This document shows, piece after piece, positions 31,746 through 44,000 of a stretch of DNA of 64,000 nucleotides. The notes beneath the pieces are model-generated. The model was not told the origin of the DNA, did not search any database, and saw only the letters and a list, made by a program, of their open reading frames with translations. The first letter of the stretch is position 1. Each line of letters begins with the position of its first letter. This DNA is from Manihot esculenta (Eukaryota; Streptophyta; Magnoliopsida; Malpighiales; Euphorbiaceae), in assembly GCF_001659605.2 (NCBI RefSeq), contig NC_035169.2, forward strand, positions 3,772,110 to 3,836,109, written 5' to 3'. A program made the position numbers and the translations under genes.

Positions 31746-31858
31746 GGTAAAGTGGTAAGGATAACATAAGGAAATTGGTAAGGGATAAGGATAAGGATAA
31801 CATAAGGGAAATTGGTAAGGGAAATTGGTAAAGTGGTAAGGATAACATAAGCCAAAAT
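31746..31858. repeat. minisatellite upstream of PPR gene C
   Basis: Imperfect tandem copies of GGTAAGGATAACATAAG and GGGAAATTGGTAA. A single unit (GTGGTAAGGATAA) stands at the same place in unit A (about 5003), and none is clear in B, so the array grew in C. Confidence 0.85.
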
Positions 31859-31860
31859 CC

Positions 31861-32261
31861 ACATTTTGTAATTTTTTTTTATTAATTTTTCATATAAAAA
31901 TATTATTTAATAACAAATTAAGTTTATCATTTTATAATAATAATTTTTAAATATAAATCCAATTAAGTCTCTACTTTTGTTTAAGAGTCAAAAAATTTTA
32001 ATTCAAAATTTTAGATTAATTAAATCTATATACTATTATTTAAGAGTCAAATAAATCATAATTTAATGTAATATTATTTTTTTAATAATAAAAATATTTT
32101 TTTAAATAAAATATTATAAATATAATTGTAGAACATTGATTTTTTATTTTATTAAATAAGTATTAAAAAATATTTTTTAAATAAAATATTATAAATTTAA
32201 TTGTAGAATATTGATTTTTTATTTTATTAAATACTATTTTTTACTCTAATATAATTAGAAA
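31861..32261. other. AT-rich DNA
   Basis: The first 90 bp match unit B at 22211. There is a direct repeat of TAAATAAAATATTATAAAT (about 32103 and 32177). No gene is seen. Confidence 0.5.
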
Positions 32262-32480
32262 TTTAAGTGAGTTCCCCTGGTGGTCCGACGCGTTGCAAGA
32301 GGCGGAGAGGAGGTTCTGCGGCATAATTCAGGTGAGCCAGGTCCGATTGGGAAAGATATGGCTAGTGGCGTGACAGGCACCTTGCTGACATGGTTGCTGA
32401 ATGAGAAAGTTTCCAAGAGGAGAGAAAGCTTCGGTGGTGTAACTAAAGGAGAATGCTTCGATGGACGTGGGAGGCTTATA
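32262..32480. other. GC-richer island, unassigned
   Basis: About 220 bp of roughly balanced composition inside AT-rich DNA (GTCCGACGCGTTGCAAGAGG, then GGCGTGACAGGCACCTTGC). Open frames exist on both strands, for example GKDMASGVTGTLLTWLLNEK on plus, but I recognise no family. It may be a gene fragment or a piece of a transposon. Confidence 0.3.
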
Positions 32481-32969
32481 TTTCCTTTTTTTCAAAATTT
32501 ATTTTTTAATAAAATTTATATTTAAAAATAAGTTTAATTTCTTAAAAAATAAGCTTAATTAAAATTAAAATAAATTTTTAATAATAATATAAAAGGTTAA
32601 ATTAAAGCATGTTGAATTTATAAAATTAGAATGAAATTAAAATTTTAGAAATAAAATGGGAGTGAAATAATGAGACTAAAATTGAAATTAAAAATCAATA
32701 TTTAGTATTGCACTAAAATTCTCAAAATAAATTTGATTAGAATGTATATTAAAATAATGATCATATATATATATATTTAATTTTTTGATATATTATGATA
32801 AAATATATTATCTATACTTTTTAGCGAATAAATTAAAAAAAATATTAGCTAGTTCATTAATATGGATAATATTATACTCGTAAAAAATTTAATTTTTCAT
32901 TTATTCAACTAAAAGTTATTAAAAAATTTAAATTTAAAAATAGTAATTTTATTTTTTATTTTTTAAAAA
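32481..32969. other. AT-rich intergenic DNA
   Basis: I see no gene or clear repeat in it. Confidence 0.5.
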
Positions 32970-33920
32970 CACTACAAATAATTTCTAAATTATTAATGAA
33001 TTTTTCAGTTGGTAATCAATAAAAAATTCACTTATCTATAAATTACTAATGGATTACAATTTATAATTAAAAAGTTTAATAGTACATTTTTATTAATAGT
33101 TTTTAAGTCTATTAATAATATTAATAGATTTACTAATTAAATTTTCATTATTATTACTAACAGATTTTAAATGTGTCAATATTGAGAGAAAAATAATTTA
33201 TTAATAAATGTAAAATTCGTTAATAAATTATCAATGCATTACAATCCGTTAATAAATTTATTAAGAGTTTAAATAATTTTTTATTAATTTAATAAGACTG
33301 AAAATTATATTATTATTATTAAGTTTTAAATTTGTATTTAATATATAGAAAGTGAAAATAAGAAAAAAATAAATGGTATATAATGATAGAAAATAATAAA
33401 AAAAGAGAAAATGAAAGGAAATTATGAAGAATAAAGAATGAATAAAATAATATAGGAGGAGAGAAAATAGAATAAGAGATGAAAGAAAAATAAAAAAATT
33501 TCAATAAAAAAGTGAAATATAGAAGAAAGTAATAAAAAAAGAGAAAGGAAGGAAAATGATAAGATGAATGAATTATAAAAGTAGAAGTCTCGGTTTAATA
33601 TTTATAAACATAAATTATTAATAAATTTATAATTTGTTATTAAATTTAGGAAAAAAGCAGTTTTTATCTGTTTAAAAAATTATTAATGGATTTAAAATAT
33701 GTTATTAAATTCATTAATAATAAAAAATGTGAATTGCAAAATCAAAGGCGACATTTTATGTAAAATTTTATTTTAAATTTATCAATAAATTTTTTAGTAA
33801 ATAGTTTTCATTGATAAATTTAATGTTTTTTTTACTTATTAATTTAAAAATAAAGTTTAATAATGAATTTTTAAATTCATTAATAATTTTTTGTGCCAAT
33901 TACCAACGGATTGAAAGGAA
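32970..33920 (+). mobile_element. CACTA-like transposon remnant
   Basis: Begins CACTACAAATAATTTC, a slightly altered CACTA terminus, and continues with the same subterminal words and purine-rich centre (33345-33570) as 13740-15010. The right end is cut near 33920. No transposase frame. Confidence 0.6.
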
Positions 33921-36900
33921 GGATTATGAGATTCGAGAGATGAAATGGAAAAGAAAATGAGAGTTTAAAGAAGGATATTTATGAAATTTAAAATATTTTT
34001 CTTTTCTGTTTTTACAGATTTTAGTGCAGAATAAAATTATAATAATTAAAGTGTTTGATTCTAAAAATAGAAAAATTGATCCGTTAATTATACTAAAATT
34101 TAAAAATTAAAATATAATATATAATTTAAAAAATTATAGATTTGGATCACATTATATTCAAGATCATTATAAATAGCCGCCGCTCTTTGTTGAGTCGGCA
34201 AAGGGTTTGATTTCCACTAAAATCTCCCTTCCCAATTTATAGATAAAAAAAAAATCATTATAAATAAAATAATAAAAATTTGTTAAATTTGTTATTTTTT
34301 ATAAGATTATGCAATATTTTATTTTTTTAAAAAATGAAAATTTGTTAAATTTGAAATAATTTAATTCTTTTATTTCAAAAAAAAAATATTTAACTTAATT
34401 TTTTGTGAAATTTTTAATACAAAATAGAGAAAAACTGAAATCAGCTAGAAGGAATTTCAAAAAATTAATTTATTAATTAAGGAAGGAAAATTCATAAAAA
34501 ATTAGTTATTTAACCGAAATTTTTTTTCAGAGTTATTTAAGGGAAATATCAGGAGGCAACTCCAAGAAAAATCTTAACTACTTTATAAACATATAAATAC
34601 ATAAATAAATACTTGTGCAAAAAATAGTTAAATAAAATATTTTTTTGTTAATTAACCCTTAAATTAATTCTGTTCTATTATAAAATTATGTGTAATTTTT
34701 TATTAATATTAAATTTTTTTATTGAAAAATAAAATTTATATACACAAATCGTAATCACTGAATCAAAATTAAAATTATGATAATTTTAATAAAATTTTAT
34801 TGATACTGTATATACATCAACAATTAAATAAGCTAAGAATTATTGAGGAAATTCCTACGGGACGAAATCGTTTATTAATTAAGAAAGTGAAGATTTTCAT
34901 TAATTGTTGCGTAGAAAGCAATAACTACAAAATCTTTTTCATGAAAGACTTATGAATTTATTTATTTTACATTTATTTTAATTTTAACTACTAATTTTAA
35001 TTAATTTTGATAAAAAAATTTTAATATATAAGTATAAGATTATTAATTTAAAAATTTATTGAATAAAAAAATTAAAAATATTTATTATTTAGTTTCTAAA
35101 TATTATTATTATTATTAATAAATCAGTATTTATAATTTTTAAAAATTTATTAAAATTATCTTATTTATTTTATTAATAAAATAATTATTTCATTTTTTTA
35201 TTAAAAATAGATGAAAATTGTGAGAAAAAATTTTAAAAACTTAAATTGAATCTTTTAGTATATTTTTAACAGCAGAAATAGACAAAATTGAATAGAATTA
35301 TTTTAGTGATGGAGAAAAAAAAAACATTTTAATAAATTTTTGAAAATATAAGGATTAATTTATTAATAATAGTAATATTTAGAAATTAAATAATAAATCT
35401 CACAAAATATATATATTTAAATTAATTCATATTTATATTCAAAATTTTAAATTTTAAATAATAAATCAAATACTTTTTTAATTTTTCACATTTAACTAAA
35501 AGATTATATTGAATTTAGAAAGATTAATGATAAATTATAATATAATTTTTAAAATTTTATATTATTAATATATAATTTTTTAATTTAAATTTTATATTAA
35601 AATAAATTAATATTAAATATATTGTATTAAATAAATATTTATTATAAATAAATTCTCATATTATAAAATATTATATATAAATTTTATGTTAAAAGTATTT
35701 TGTTGAAGGTTCGTACTCAACATTTAAATTATATGTCTTTTTAATATATAAAAAATTATATTTTATATTAATTAATATTAAATAAAATAAAATATTATGT
35801 ATATTACTTTGTAAAATCATTTTTTTTATAATTTTTATAAAAATCTTTATTTCTTAATTAGATTTCTTGTACTTTATTTAAGTTATTTTATTCACTTATA
35901 TAACAAGAAATTTTTTTATATATATTAATTTATTAGCTTATCGAATAAAAAATGTATTTTATATCAATATCATAATATAAAATAAAATATTATATATTTT
36001 AATTTATAATTTTTTAAATTTTAAATTTTTATTAATTTATAATGTATTAATAAAAAAAACGTTTTGATAAAAAAAGACAATAGTATTTTTAAAATTATTA
36101 TGTGGGTCAAGCAAAATTTTAAGAATTATATTATAATTTATCATTAAATTTTTTAGATTTTATTTAATTATAATTATTATAAATAGACTTTTATTATTCA
36201 ACTTTTAGAATTTTAAATATAAATATGAATTAATATAAATATTTTAAAAAATTTTATCCAATAGGCCGAGAGATAGTAAATAAATTAACGAGCTAAAGGG
36301 TTTAGTAATAACGGAAGACATGGAAGATATTTATTAATTCTATTTATAGTTGAATACCTTCTCTAAAATAGAACAATGGTAAAATCCTAAATGAAACGAT
36401 AATTTATTAAAATTTAAATATATAAATAAAATATAAAAAAAATTAATTTTTAAAAAAATTCACTGATTAATTTTTCAATTTTAAAAAAATATATTAATAT
36501 ATTTTTCATATTAATCAGTCACTTTTATCAGTTTTAGCTATTAAATATTATAAAAAAATATAATATATTTAAAATATAAAAAACTAATTAATAAATTTTT
36601 TTAAAAATTTAAAAAATTAATTAATAAGTTTTTTGAAATTATAAGAACTAATTAGTCTCTCTATTTACTAAATTTTTTAAAATGTTTAAAATATTTTAAT
36701 GTATTTTTTAAAATTAAAATTAAAATATTTTTTAAAATGTCTAGAACTTTATTTAATTTTATTTTATTTTTAATAAATCTCTCTAAATATCTTTTAATAT
36801 TTAAAAAATTTTATTGTATTTAAAAAGATATAATTAAAAAATTAATAAAAAATTATATTTTTTAATATTTATAAAAAATTAAAATGAAAAAATTATAAGA

Positions 36901-37440
36901 AATTATTTTAACATGAAATACAACTTATTTTGATATTTAAAAAATTAGTATCTTCAATGGACTCAAAATCCAAGAACTTGCAACAAATTTTGAACGGCCA
37001 AATGAAAAAACTTTTCAAGTTTTGCCTAGACAAAGTGAAGTGGGGACAACAGCAATCTTCAAGACATTTCCTATGATTTTTAGGTAGTATCGCAAAAATT
37101 CCTGGCCAGGTTGTCACAAAGCACCAGCCTCCGCTTTGTGATTTAGTATATATATATCATTTTGAACACATTCGACACTATTTTAATAAAGATTTTACTG
37201 TATTTTCATCATAAGATTTCACAAATAGAAGAAAGTAATCCGATGAATCTCTGTCAAGGAATTTCTCTGACCAGGATTATCTAGCGCTCAAACTAGATAT
37301 GGAATGCATTAATCATGTTTTGGATATTTTTTGATTTATTTTATTGTGATTTATTCTTTAACTTAAATAATTTTATATTTTTAATTTCTATATCATATCA
37401 TGATACGGTATTAAATATGCTTCATTTTATGATTTCTCTG
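33921..37440. other. AT-rich intergenic DNA
   Basis: Almost entirely A and T with no convincing gene. Two less AT-rich patches stand out. One is 34170-34235, with a B-box-like GGGTTTGATTTCC followed by a poly(A) run, which might be a SINE tail. The other is 36950-37135, with short open frames on both strands and no recognisable protein. Confidence 0.5.
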
Positions 37441-37450
37441 ATTTTCAGGC

Positions 37451-37458
37451 TATAAAAA
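37451..37458 (+). promoter_or_regulatory. TATA box of carbonic anhydrase gene 1
   Basis: TATAAAAA, 65 bp before the ATG at 37516. A similar CTATAAAAACA stands upstream of gene 2. Confidence 0.6.
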
Positions 37459-37515
37459 CAGAGTAACCATTCATGTTCAATAACTTAATTACCAGATCTC
37501 CAAAGAAAGAACAAA

Positions 37516-39659
37516 ATGAAAAACACAGACGCAATCCTTGTGTTCCTAGCTTCTCTTGTTTTCTTGCTTCACTCTTCTTTTCCTCTTCACTTTGCTGAAG
37601 CTCAAGGTATGTTTATATATTTTTTTTCCACTAATATTTTTATTAAGTAATTTTGATCATGTATGGGTGGTTTTAGGTAATGAAACTCCATACACTTACA
37701 TAGAAGCAACAGGTAGAGGACCATCAAGACGGGGCCAGCTTAACCCAGAGTTGCAAGCTTGTGGAAATGGAAGAATGCAGTCTCCTATAGATATTCGTCT
37801 CCAAGATGTAAAACTTGCACCTGCGCTAGGAGATCTGCCATTACAATATCAACCAGCTGCTGCCTCTATCAAGAGCCTTGGACGTGTTATTCAGGTCATT
37901 AAAAGCATTAGTAATGGATTTTTTATGGATCATAACAGAAAAATCTTATACTGATTCTTGCATATTAATTAATTAATAGAAAAATTATTATTTAGGTCAG
38001 TCTCTCAATTTTAAAAATTTCAAAAATATTTAATAATTAAAATTAACATATAGATTAAAAATAATGAACAAATTAATGAATTTTTTAATAATGTAAGGAT
38101 TAAATAGTAAATTTTTTAATTAATTAATTATATTAATCTCAGTAATTAAGTGTTAGAGGTTTAACTTTAATTACTGGTTAATCAGGTTTCTTGGAAAGGG
38201 AATGCTGGGAATATCATTGTTAATGGAGATCGTTACGATCTGAAACAATGCCATTGGCATATACCTACGGAGCATGCAATTGAAGGTATAAGGTGAGCCA
38301 ATCAATGCTGTGGTGTACAAAAAAATTTTCTTGATTTTCTTGATCATGTGTTAATCAATTTCCTTTGTTTAAAAGGTACGATTTGGAGCTTCATATAGTC
38401 CATCAAAACTCAGATGGAGCATTTGCTGTTGTTGCAATTCTTTTCAAATTAGGGCGACCTGATCAATTCCTTTCAAGGGTATTTATATAACTCTTTATGC
38501 ATTCATGCATTTGTTTTTCTTTTCTTTTCTTTTCTTTTCTTTTCTCATTCCTTCTATGGCAGCTCTTGCCCTTCATAAAATCAGTTACAAAAGAAGAGAA
38601 GGATTTGGGGATTATTAACCCAAGAGACATTGGATTTTGGAGCAGAAACTATTTCAGATACAATGGCTCTCTAACCGCTCCTCCCTGCTCCGAAGGAGTT
38701 GTTTGGACAATTTTTCAGGAGGTATTGATTTTTCATTTAATTAAAAAAATAATTTTTATTTATTAATTTTTTTGAAGGGTTTCAAATATTAAAAAATATA
38801 AAACTTATTATTTTATACTTAATAACGATTATATATGTGCATCCGTTTAATAAATTAATTACCATTTTTATTTTACACAGGTGATTATGGTTTCAGAGGA
38901 GCAAGTGAATGCATTGAGGGATGCTGTTGATAATGTAAGTATATTATTATTATTGAAAAATTTTTATTATACATTTATTCAATTTAAAATTATTAATATA
39001 TTATTAAAATCATAATATATCTTATTTTGAAAAGTAAAATTTAATTATAAATATGGCATTTTAATTTTCAAATGATTATTAAGCATTTCAAAATTTGATC
39101 AGAAGTTAAAAAATGTAAATTTAATATGCATTAATTTTATTTATTTATTTTTGTATAAATTAAGGTTTTCAGTAAAGTCAGAAATCTTATGATCTAAAAT
39201 AATTTTAATATCAAGTTCACAATAATTTTATTACTTACACTTTAATGCAATATCTCCTTACTTAACAGTAAAATTTTTATTACTAAAAATATAACATTTA
39301 TTACTATAAATTTATATTAGTAATATATAATTATCGCATATTACTGCTATAAAATTATAATCATGTATAAATATTTTATAATGAAATTATAGTTGCAGTT
39401 AAAAATTTAATTATTATTATTAATAATAAATATTTTATAAAAATTATTTTATTAATATCCATAATTTTTATTTTTATTATTTATATTATTATTAATTTTT
39501 ATAGCAGTAATGGTAATATTTATTATAATAGCATATGTTTTACCTATTTTCTAGTTAATTAATGGGTTGGATTTTGTTCATTTTCAGGAATTTAAGATGA
39601 ATGCAAGGCCTATCCAAGCATTGAATGGAAGATCAGTCTTTTTGTATCAAGCTATATAG
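37516..39659 (+). CDS. alpha-carbonic anhydrase, gene 1 (7 exons, 267 aa)
   Basis: Exons: 37516-37606, 37677-37894, 38186-38292, 38376-38478, 38563-38721, 38881-38934, 39588-39659; all GT-AG, frame kept. Alpha-type carbonic anhydrases interconvert CO2 and bicarbonate with a zinc ion. Residues 1-29 form a secretory signal ending HFAEA. Zinc ligands: His96 and His98 in CHWH, His115 in ELHIVH. Glu/Thr gate: the SLTAPPC block with Thr211. Cys59 and Cys215 should form the usual disulphide of secreted plant forms. The proton-shuttle His found in fast enzymes is replaced by Arg70 (SLGRVIQ), so catalysis may be slow, as in nectarin or storage-type relatives. Length and seven-exon layout match the plant family. 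Intron 4 has a TTTTC run just before its acceptor. Likely apoplastic or in the secretory path; plastid routing through the ER is known for one family member. Confidence 0.92.
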
Positions 39660-39848
39660 ATCGCTATTCATTTATTAAGGAAAATTTTTATACAGATTCT
39701 GACATTCGATTAATAAAAATTAATTTTTTTATTAATATATAATCTTATCCTATTTTAAATAATATTTTTTTAATTTTAAATTACTTATAGAATTATATTA
39801 AACGGTTGAACATAGCCGTATGCTCGGTAATTTCCTCGTTAATTAGCC

Positions 39849-40310
39849 ATGCACCGATGAACAGTATTCAGTTCAAATTGAAAAAATTGATCAAACCGAA
39901 TTGATTTAAAAATTTAGTTCGATTTTTTATATATTTCGATTTAGTTCGATTTTTAATTTTAAAAATTTCAGTTATTTCGATTCGGTTCGGTTTTGATAAA
40001 AAAAAAATCGAACTGAACCCATTAATAATAATAATATATTTTTTCAATAATATAGAGAAATTAAATCAGATTAAAATTTTTTAATTAAATTTTAAAATAT
40101 TAAAAATAAAGTGTAAAAAATAAAAAAATTAATAAAAATTAAAACCGATCAAACCGAACCGAATCAAACCGAATCAGACCGGTTCGGTTCGATTCAATTT
40201 TTAACTAAAATTAGTTCGGTTTGATTTTTATAAACACTAAAATTTCGGCTCTCAATTTATTCGGTTCGGTTCGATTTTAAACTGAATCAACTGAATGCTC
40301 ACTCGTACAT
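39849..40310. mobile_element. TIR element built of TCGGTTCGG words, copy 2
   Basis: More degraded relative of 26649-27120. The outer arms read CAGTATTCAGTTC and AACTGAATGCTCACTCGTAC with internal TTCGGTTCGG and CCGAACCGA words and an AT-rich centre. It lies between the two carbonic anhydrase genes. Confidence 0.65.
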
Positions 40311-40847
40311 GCAGCAATGGTTGGAGTTGTATTTTTAATTTTTATAAATTAATAAAATTAAATAAAAATAATTTTATTATTTTACAAAAATCAAAACAGA
40401 TAAACATTCAATCAGTTAAAATTTCAGTATTTACACTTGAATATGAAATTTTTACGTTTACTAAGTTATGAACTCATTATAAAATTTTATATTTTAAATT
40501 TAATTATAATATATATTATAATTTTAATTCAATATATTTTTATATAAAAATTATTTTTGAAATATTAATTTGGATGGTCAACCGTTGCTTCATACTCATC
40601 CGTTTCTGGCTTTCCGATATCCCCTCCATTTGGAGCCGAAGAATTTGCTCTTGTACTTTAATTGTTAGAAAATTTGATTATTTATAAATTTTAAATTTAA
40701 TTAAATTCTTTTACAATTCATTCTAAATTCAAGAGATTACCCATTTTAGCTTTTTTTTTTTTAAATTAATATCCAATAATTAATGAATTCCTTAAAAAAA
40801 TTCAGTCAATCAGAATTTCACGTTTCAATTTTAGCCAAATCAAACCC
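40311..40847. other. intergenic DNA between the carbonic anhydrase genes
   Basis: AT-rich, no gene. The right part is the promoter region of gene 2. Confidence 0.5.
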
Positions 40848-40855
40848 TATAAAAA
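40848..40855 (+). promoter_or_regulatory. TATA box of carbonic anhydrase gene 2
   Basis: TATAAAAA in the context CCCTATAAAAACACT, 164 bp before the ATG. The leader between holds two copies of a TCAAAAAAACAA-containing, CT-rich motif. Confidence 0.5.
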
Positions 40856-41011
40856 CACTAAAGTTGTTGATATTCAATTCCATCACTATCACTTTTCATT
40901 TTGTTTTCTCTCCCTCTTTTTTCTCGTCAAAAAAACAACAGAAAAAACAAAATTTCATTTCTGTTTTTTCTCTCTTTTTTTTTCCGTCAAAAAAACAAGA
41001 GAGAAAACAAA

Positions 41012-44000
41012 ATGAAAAACACAAAAATAACTTTCTTATTCTTAGCTTCTTTTATTTTTTTTCTTCTTTCTTCTGAAACGCAAAGTACGTAGAATGTGTT
41101 TATATATATAAAAATATAATTTAATTAGAATAAAAAAAAGTATATTAAAGCGATTAAACAATTTAATTTTTTTAATTAAATAATTTTAAAATAATGATAG
41201 ATTTATTTTTTCACTAATATTATTATTATTAAAAAATACTTATTTAAATCAAATTCATGCGAATGCTACAGCTACTGGCAATACGACGCTGTTTACTTAT
41301 ACAGAAGGTGAGAGAGGACCATCAAAGTGGGGACAGCTGAGCCCTAGTTGGACAGCTTGTAGAACTGCAGCAAAGGCTCAGTCTCCTGTTGATCTTGTTC
41401 ATAAAGCTGCAACTTTACAACCTGCCCTTGGAGATCTCAAATTACAGTATCGACCAGCTGCTGCCTCTATCAAGAGCAGCGGAAATTTTATCGAGGTCTT
41501 TTTTTCTTATTAATTAATTATAATTCTTAAATAAATTATTATTTTTTTTTAAATTTAAAAAATTTAACTTAAAAAAGGTTGATTAGGTGATATGGAAAGG
41601 GAACGCTGGGAAAATTGTTGTTGATGGAAATCAATACAAGCTGAAAAAAATCCATTGGCATACACCAGCGGAGCATGCAATCGATGGAAAAAGGTGAGCC
41701 CAATTGTCTGTTTTTGGTTTAATATTTGGGTTAATGCATAATTATGGTCTGATTATTTTCTTAATTTATTTAATAGGGTCGATTTGGAGCTTCATTTAGT
41801 CCATCAAAACTCTGCTGGAGGAATGGCTGTTATCGGAATTCTTTTCAAATTAGGGGATGCTGACCCATTCCTCACACAGGTATTTAACTGTTTATATAAT
41901 AATAGTATTTTTCTTATACTTCGTTTTTTTTATTTAAATTCTCAAACTTTTTAATATTTAGTACACTCTAAAAAATCATTCAATATAGAATATTTATTCA
42001 GTAATAAAATAAATAATTTTTTAAAGAAAATTACTCTATTTTTTCAAAATAAAAAAATTGCATTTTGAGAATTTTATTAATATTCCTATATATAAATTTA
42101 TTCATATTTGATGAGTGAGATTCGGCGGGGTGTCTAGATGCGGACACCATCATTAATCTGTAATTAGTTTCATAAGGTCCATGCATACTTGAGCTTGAGG
42201 AAGGAGACCTGCAAAATATGAGAAGATGGTCAGAGGTCCGCCAGGTGCTTGGTAAAGATCCTCCGTTGCTCAAGTCAGATTTGTGCTCTTTTAATTGTGT
42301 TTGAGAGAAATAAAACAGAGAGGGAAGAGAAGAAGAGAAGAGAAAGCTCCCGAGAGAGAGCGATGATGGATTTTTGGGTTTCTCTCCGACACAGAGAAGG
42401 CTTTTCCTTTCGAGAAGATGATATCCCTTTTTTAGGATTAGTTCAGTGGTACATATACCTCCGATCGGTCTGACGCCCCTGGTGACGTGTTCCCATCATG
42501 TTGGACATGGATGCTTTTTGACAGGCATGTTAGGCAGCATATTAATGATGGGCGATAGGACAATAAATACAAAGCTGACTAGTTCGTATCTTTTATATGC
42601 ACATTTATGATCCCGGTGCCATACGAAGGAGACGAACAACACGTATGAGGTCAGCATCCTTATCCTGCCTTCATCGCATCGTGCCTGGTTCATTTGACCT
42701 ATATAGAGGCGAATTCCTTCTGGTTACTGAGGTTCGCCACATCTGCATTCAAAGCTTTGTTGTAGTGAGCTTTGAAGAGGTCTACTTGTCTTCTTCAGAT
42801 TTTGAAGAGGTCGGTCTGTCTGTCTGTTCCGAGTTTTAGTAAACTCAGGGGTGTAAGAGATCTGATTCTTTGTGCTTAATAGATCGGGGCTTCCTATTGC
42901 CCAATTCAACTAGAAAGAAAGGTTTGCATGCCCCTTCTGAATCACATGTACACGTGTCATGAACTTATGGATCCTATTTTTTATATGTTATCAATTGCCC
43001 TTTTGTTTCTCTAATGGTTATTTATGACCGCTGGAGAAGGAAACCCGACCTGCTAATTCGGCGTCGCCTATTCATTTAGTAAATGCTTATAAATTTCAAA
43101 AGGAATTGAATTGGTCGACTTTAGCATAGATCGAACTAAGCAAGCGAATTTTATATCTTGATAATCTTCCTTTTGGGAGATCTGATCTTGGTGGTCTTCT
43201 TTATGGAAAGTATGACCGTGGTAGTTTTCCTTTTGGAAAGTTTGACTTGGATGCTCTGCGCTTCTACCTTGCCTTTCCAACTTGGAAAGTCTGCCCTTTC
43301 AGGTCTTCTTTATAGGAGGTTTGACCTTGACGGTTGTCCTTTTCGACCTTATCCTTTTGACTTGACCTTATTGATATGTCCTTTTAAGTCTTCTTCCGAG
43401 CGTTTTTCTTTGAGGTATCTTTCAGGCTGTAAGCCCTAGGTCTTTTAATACGCGCTTCAGCTGATTGGTTTTATGAGCAATTTAGCTCTTTACGGGGCTT
43501 TATAGCCCTGACTATTTTTATGAGCATTTTAGCTCCTTACCAGACTCTTTAGCCCTGAATGTTCATCTGAACTCTTTGGTTTTCTATACCATTTCAGACT
43601 CTTTAGCCCTGAATATTTTTGCGAGCGTTTTAGCTCTTTTCCGGACTCTATAGCCTTGGTTCTTTGTCCGAGCTCTTAGGCTCCTTGTGATCTTCCTCTA
43701 GCTCTTAGTCTTGATTTTTGGTCTGAGCACTTTTGCTCTTTGTTTTCTTTGGGCTCTTTTAGCCCTGGACCTTAGTTCTAGCATTTTTTCTTTTGAACGT
43801 CTTCCGGAATTTTTGCCCTTCAGCATCTTTTGGGCTTTAGCCTTGAATATTTTTGTTAGCGTTTTAGCTCTTTTCCGAACTCTTTAGCCCTGATTCTTTG
43901 TCTGAACTCTTAGGCTCCTTGTGATCTTCCTCTGGGATCTTAGCCCTGATTTTTTGTCTGAGCACTTTTGCTCTTTGTTTTCTTCCGGGCTCTTTTAGCC

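Noticed and set aside
34170..34235. tRNA or SINE promoter-like segment
   Set aside because: Only a B-box-like word and a poly(A) run are visible; no A box or cloverleaf could be drawn.
36908..37135. Possible extra 5' exon of carbonic anhydrase gene 1 or a small gene
   Set aside because: Gene 1 has its own signal-peptide exon with TATA box at 37451, and the frames here match nothing I recognise.
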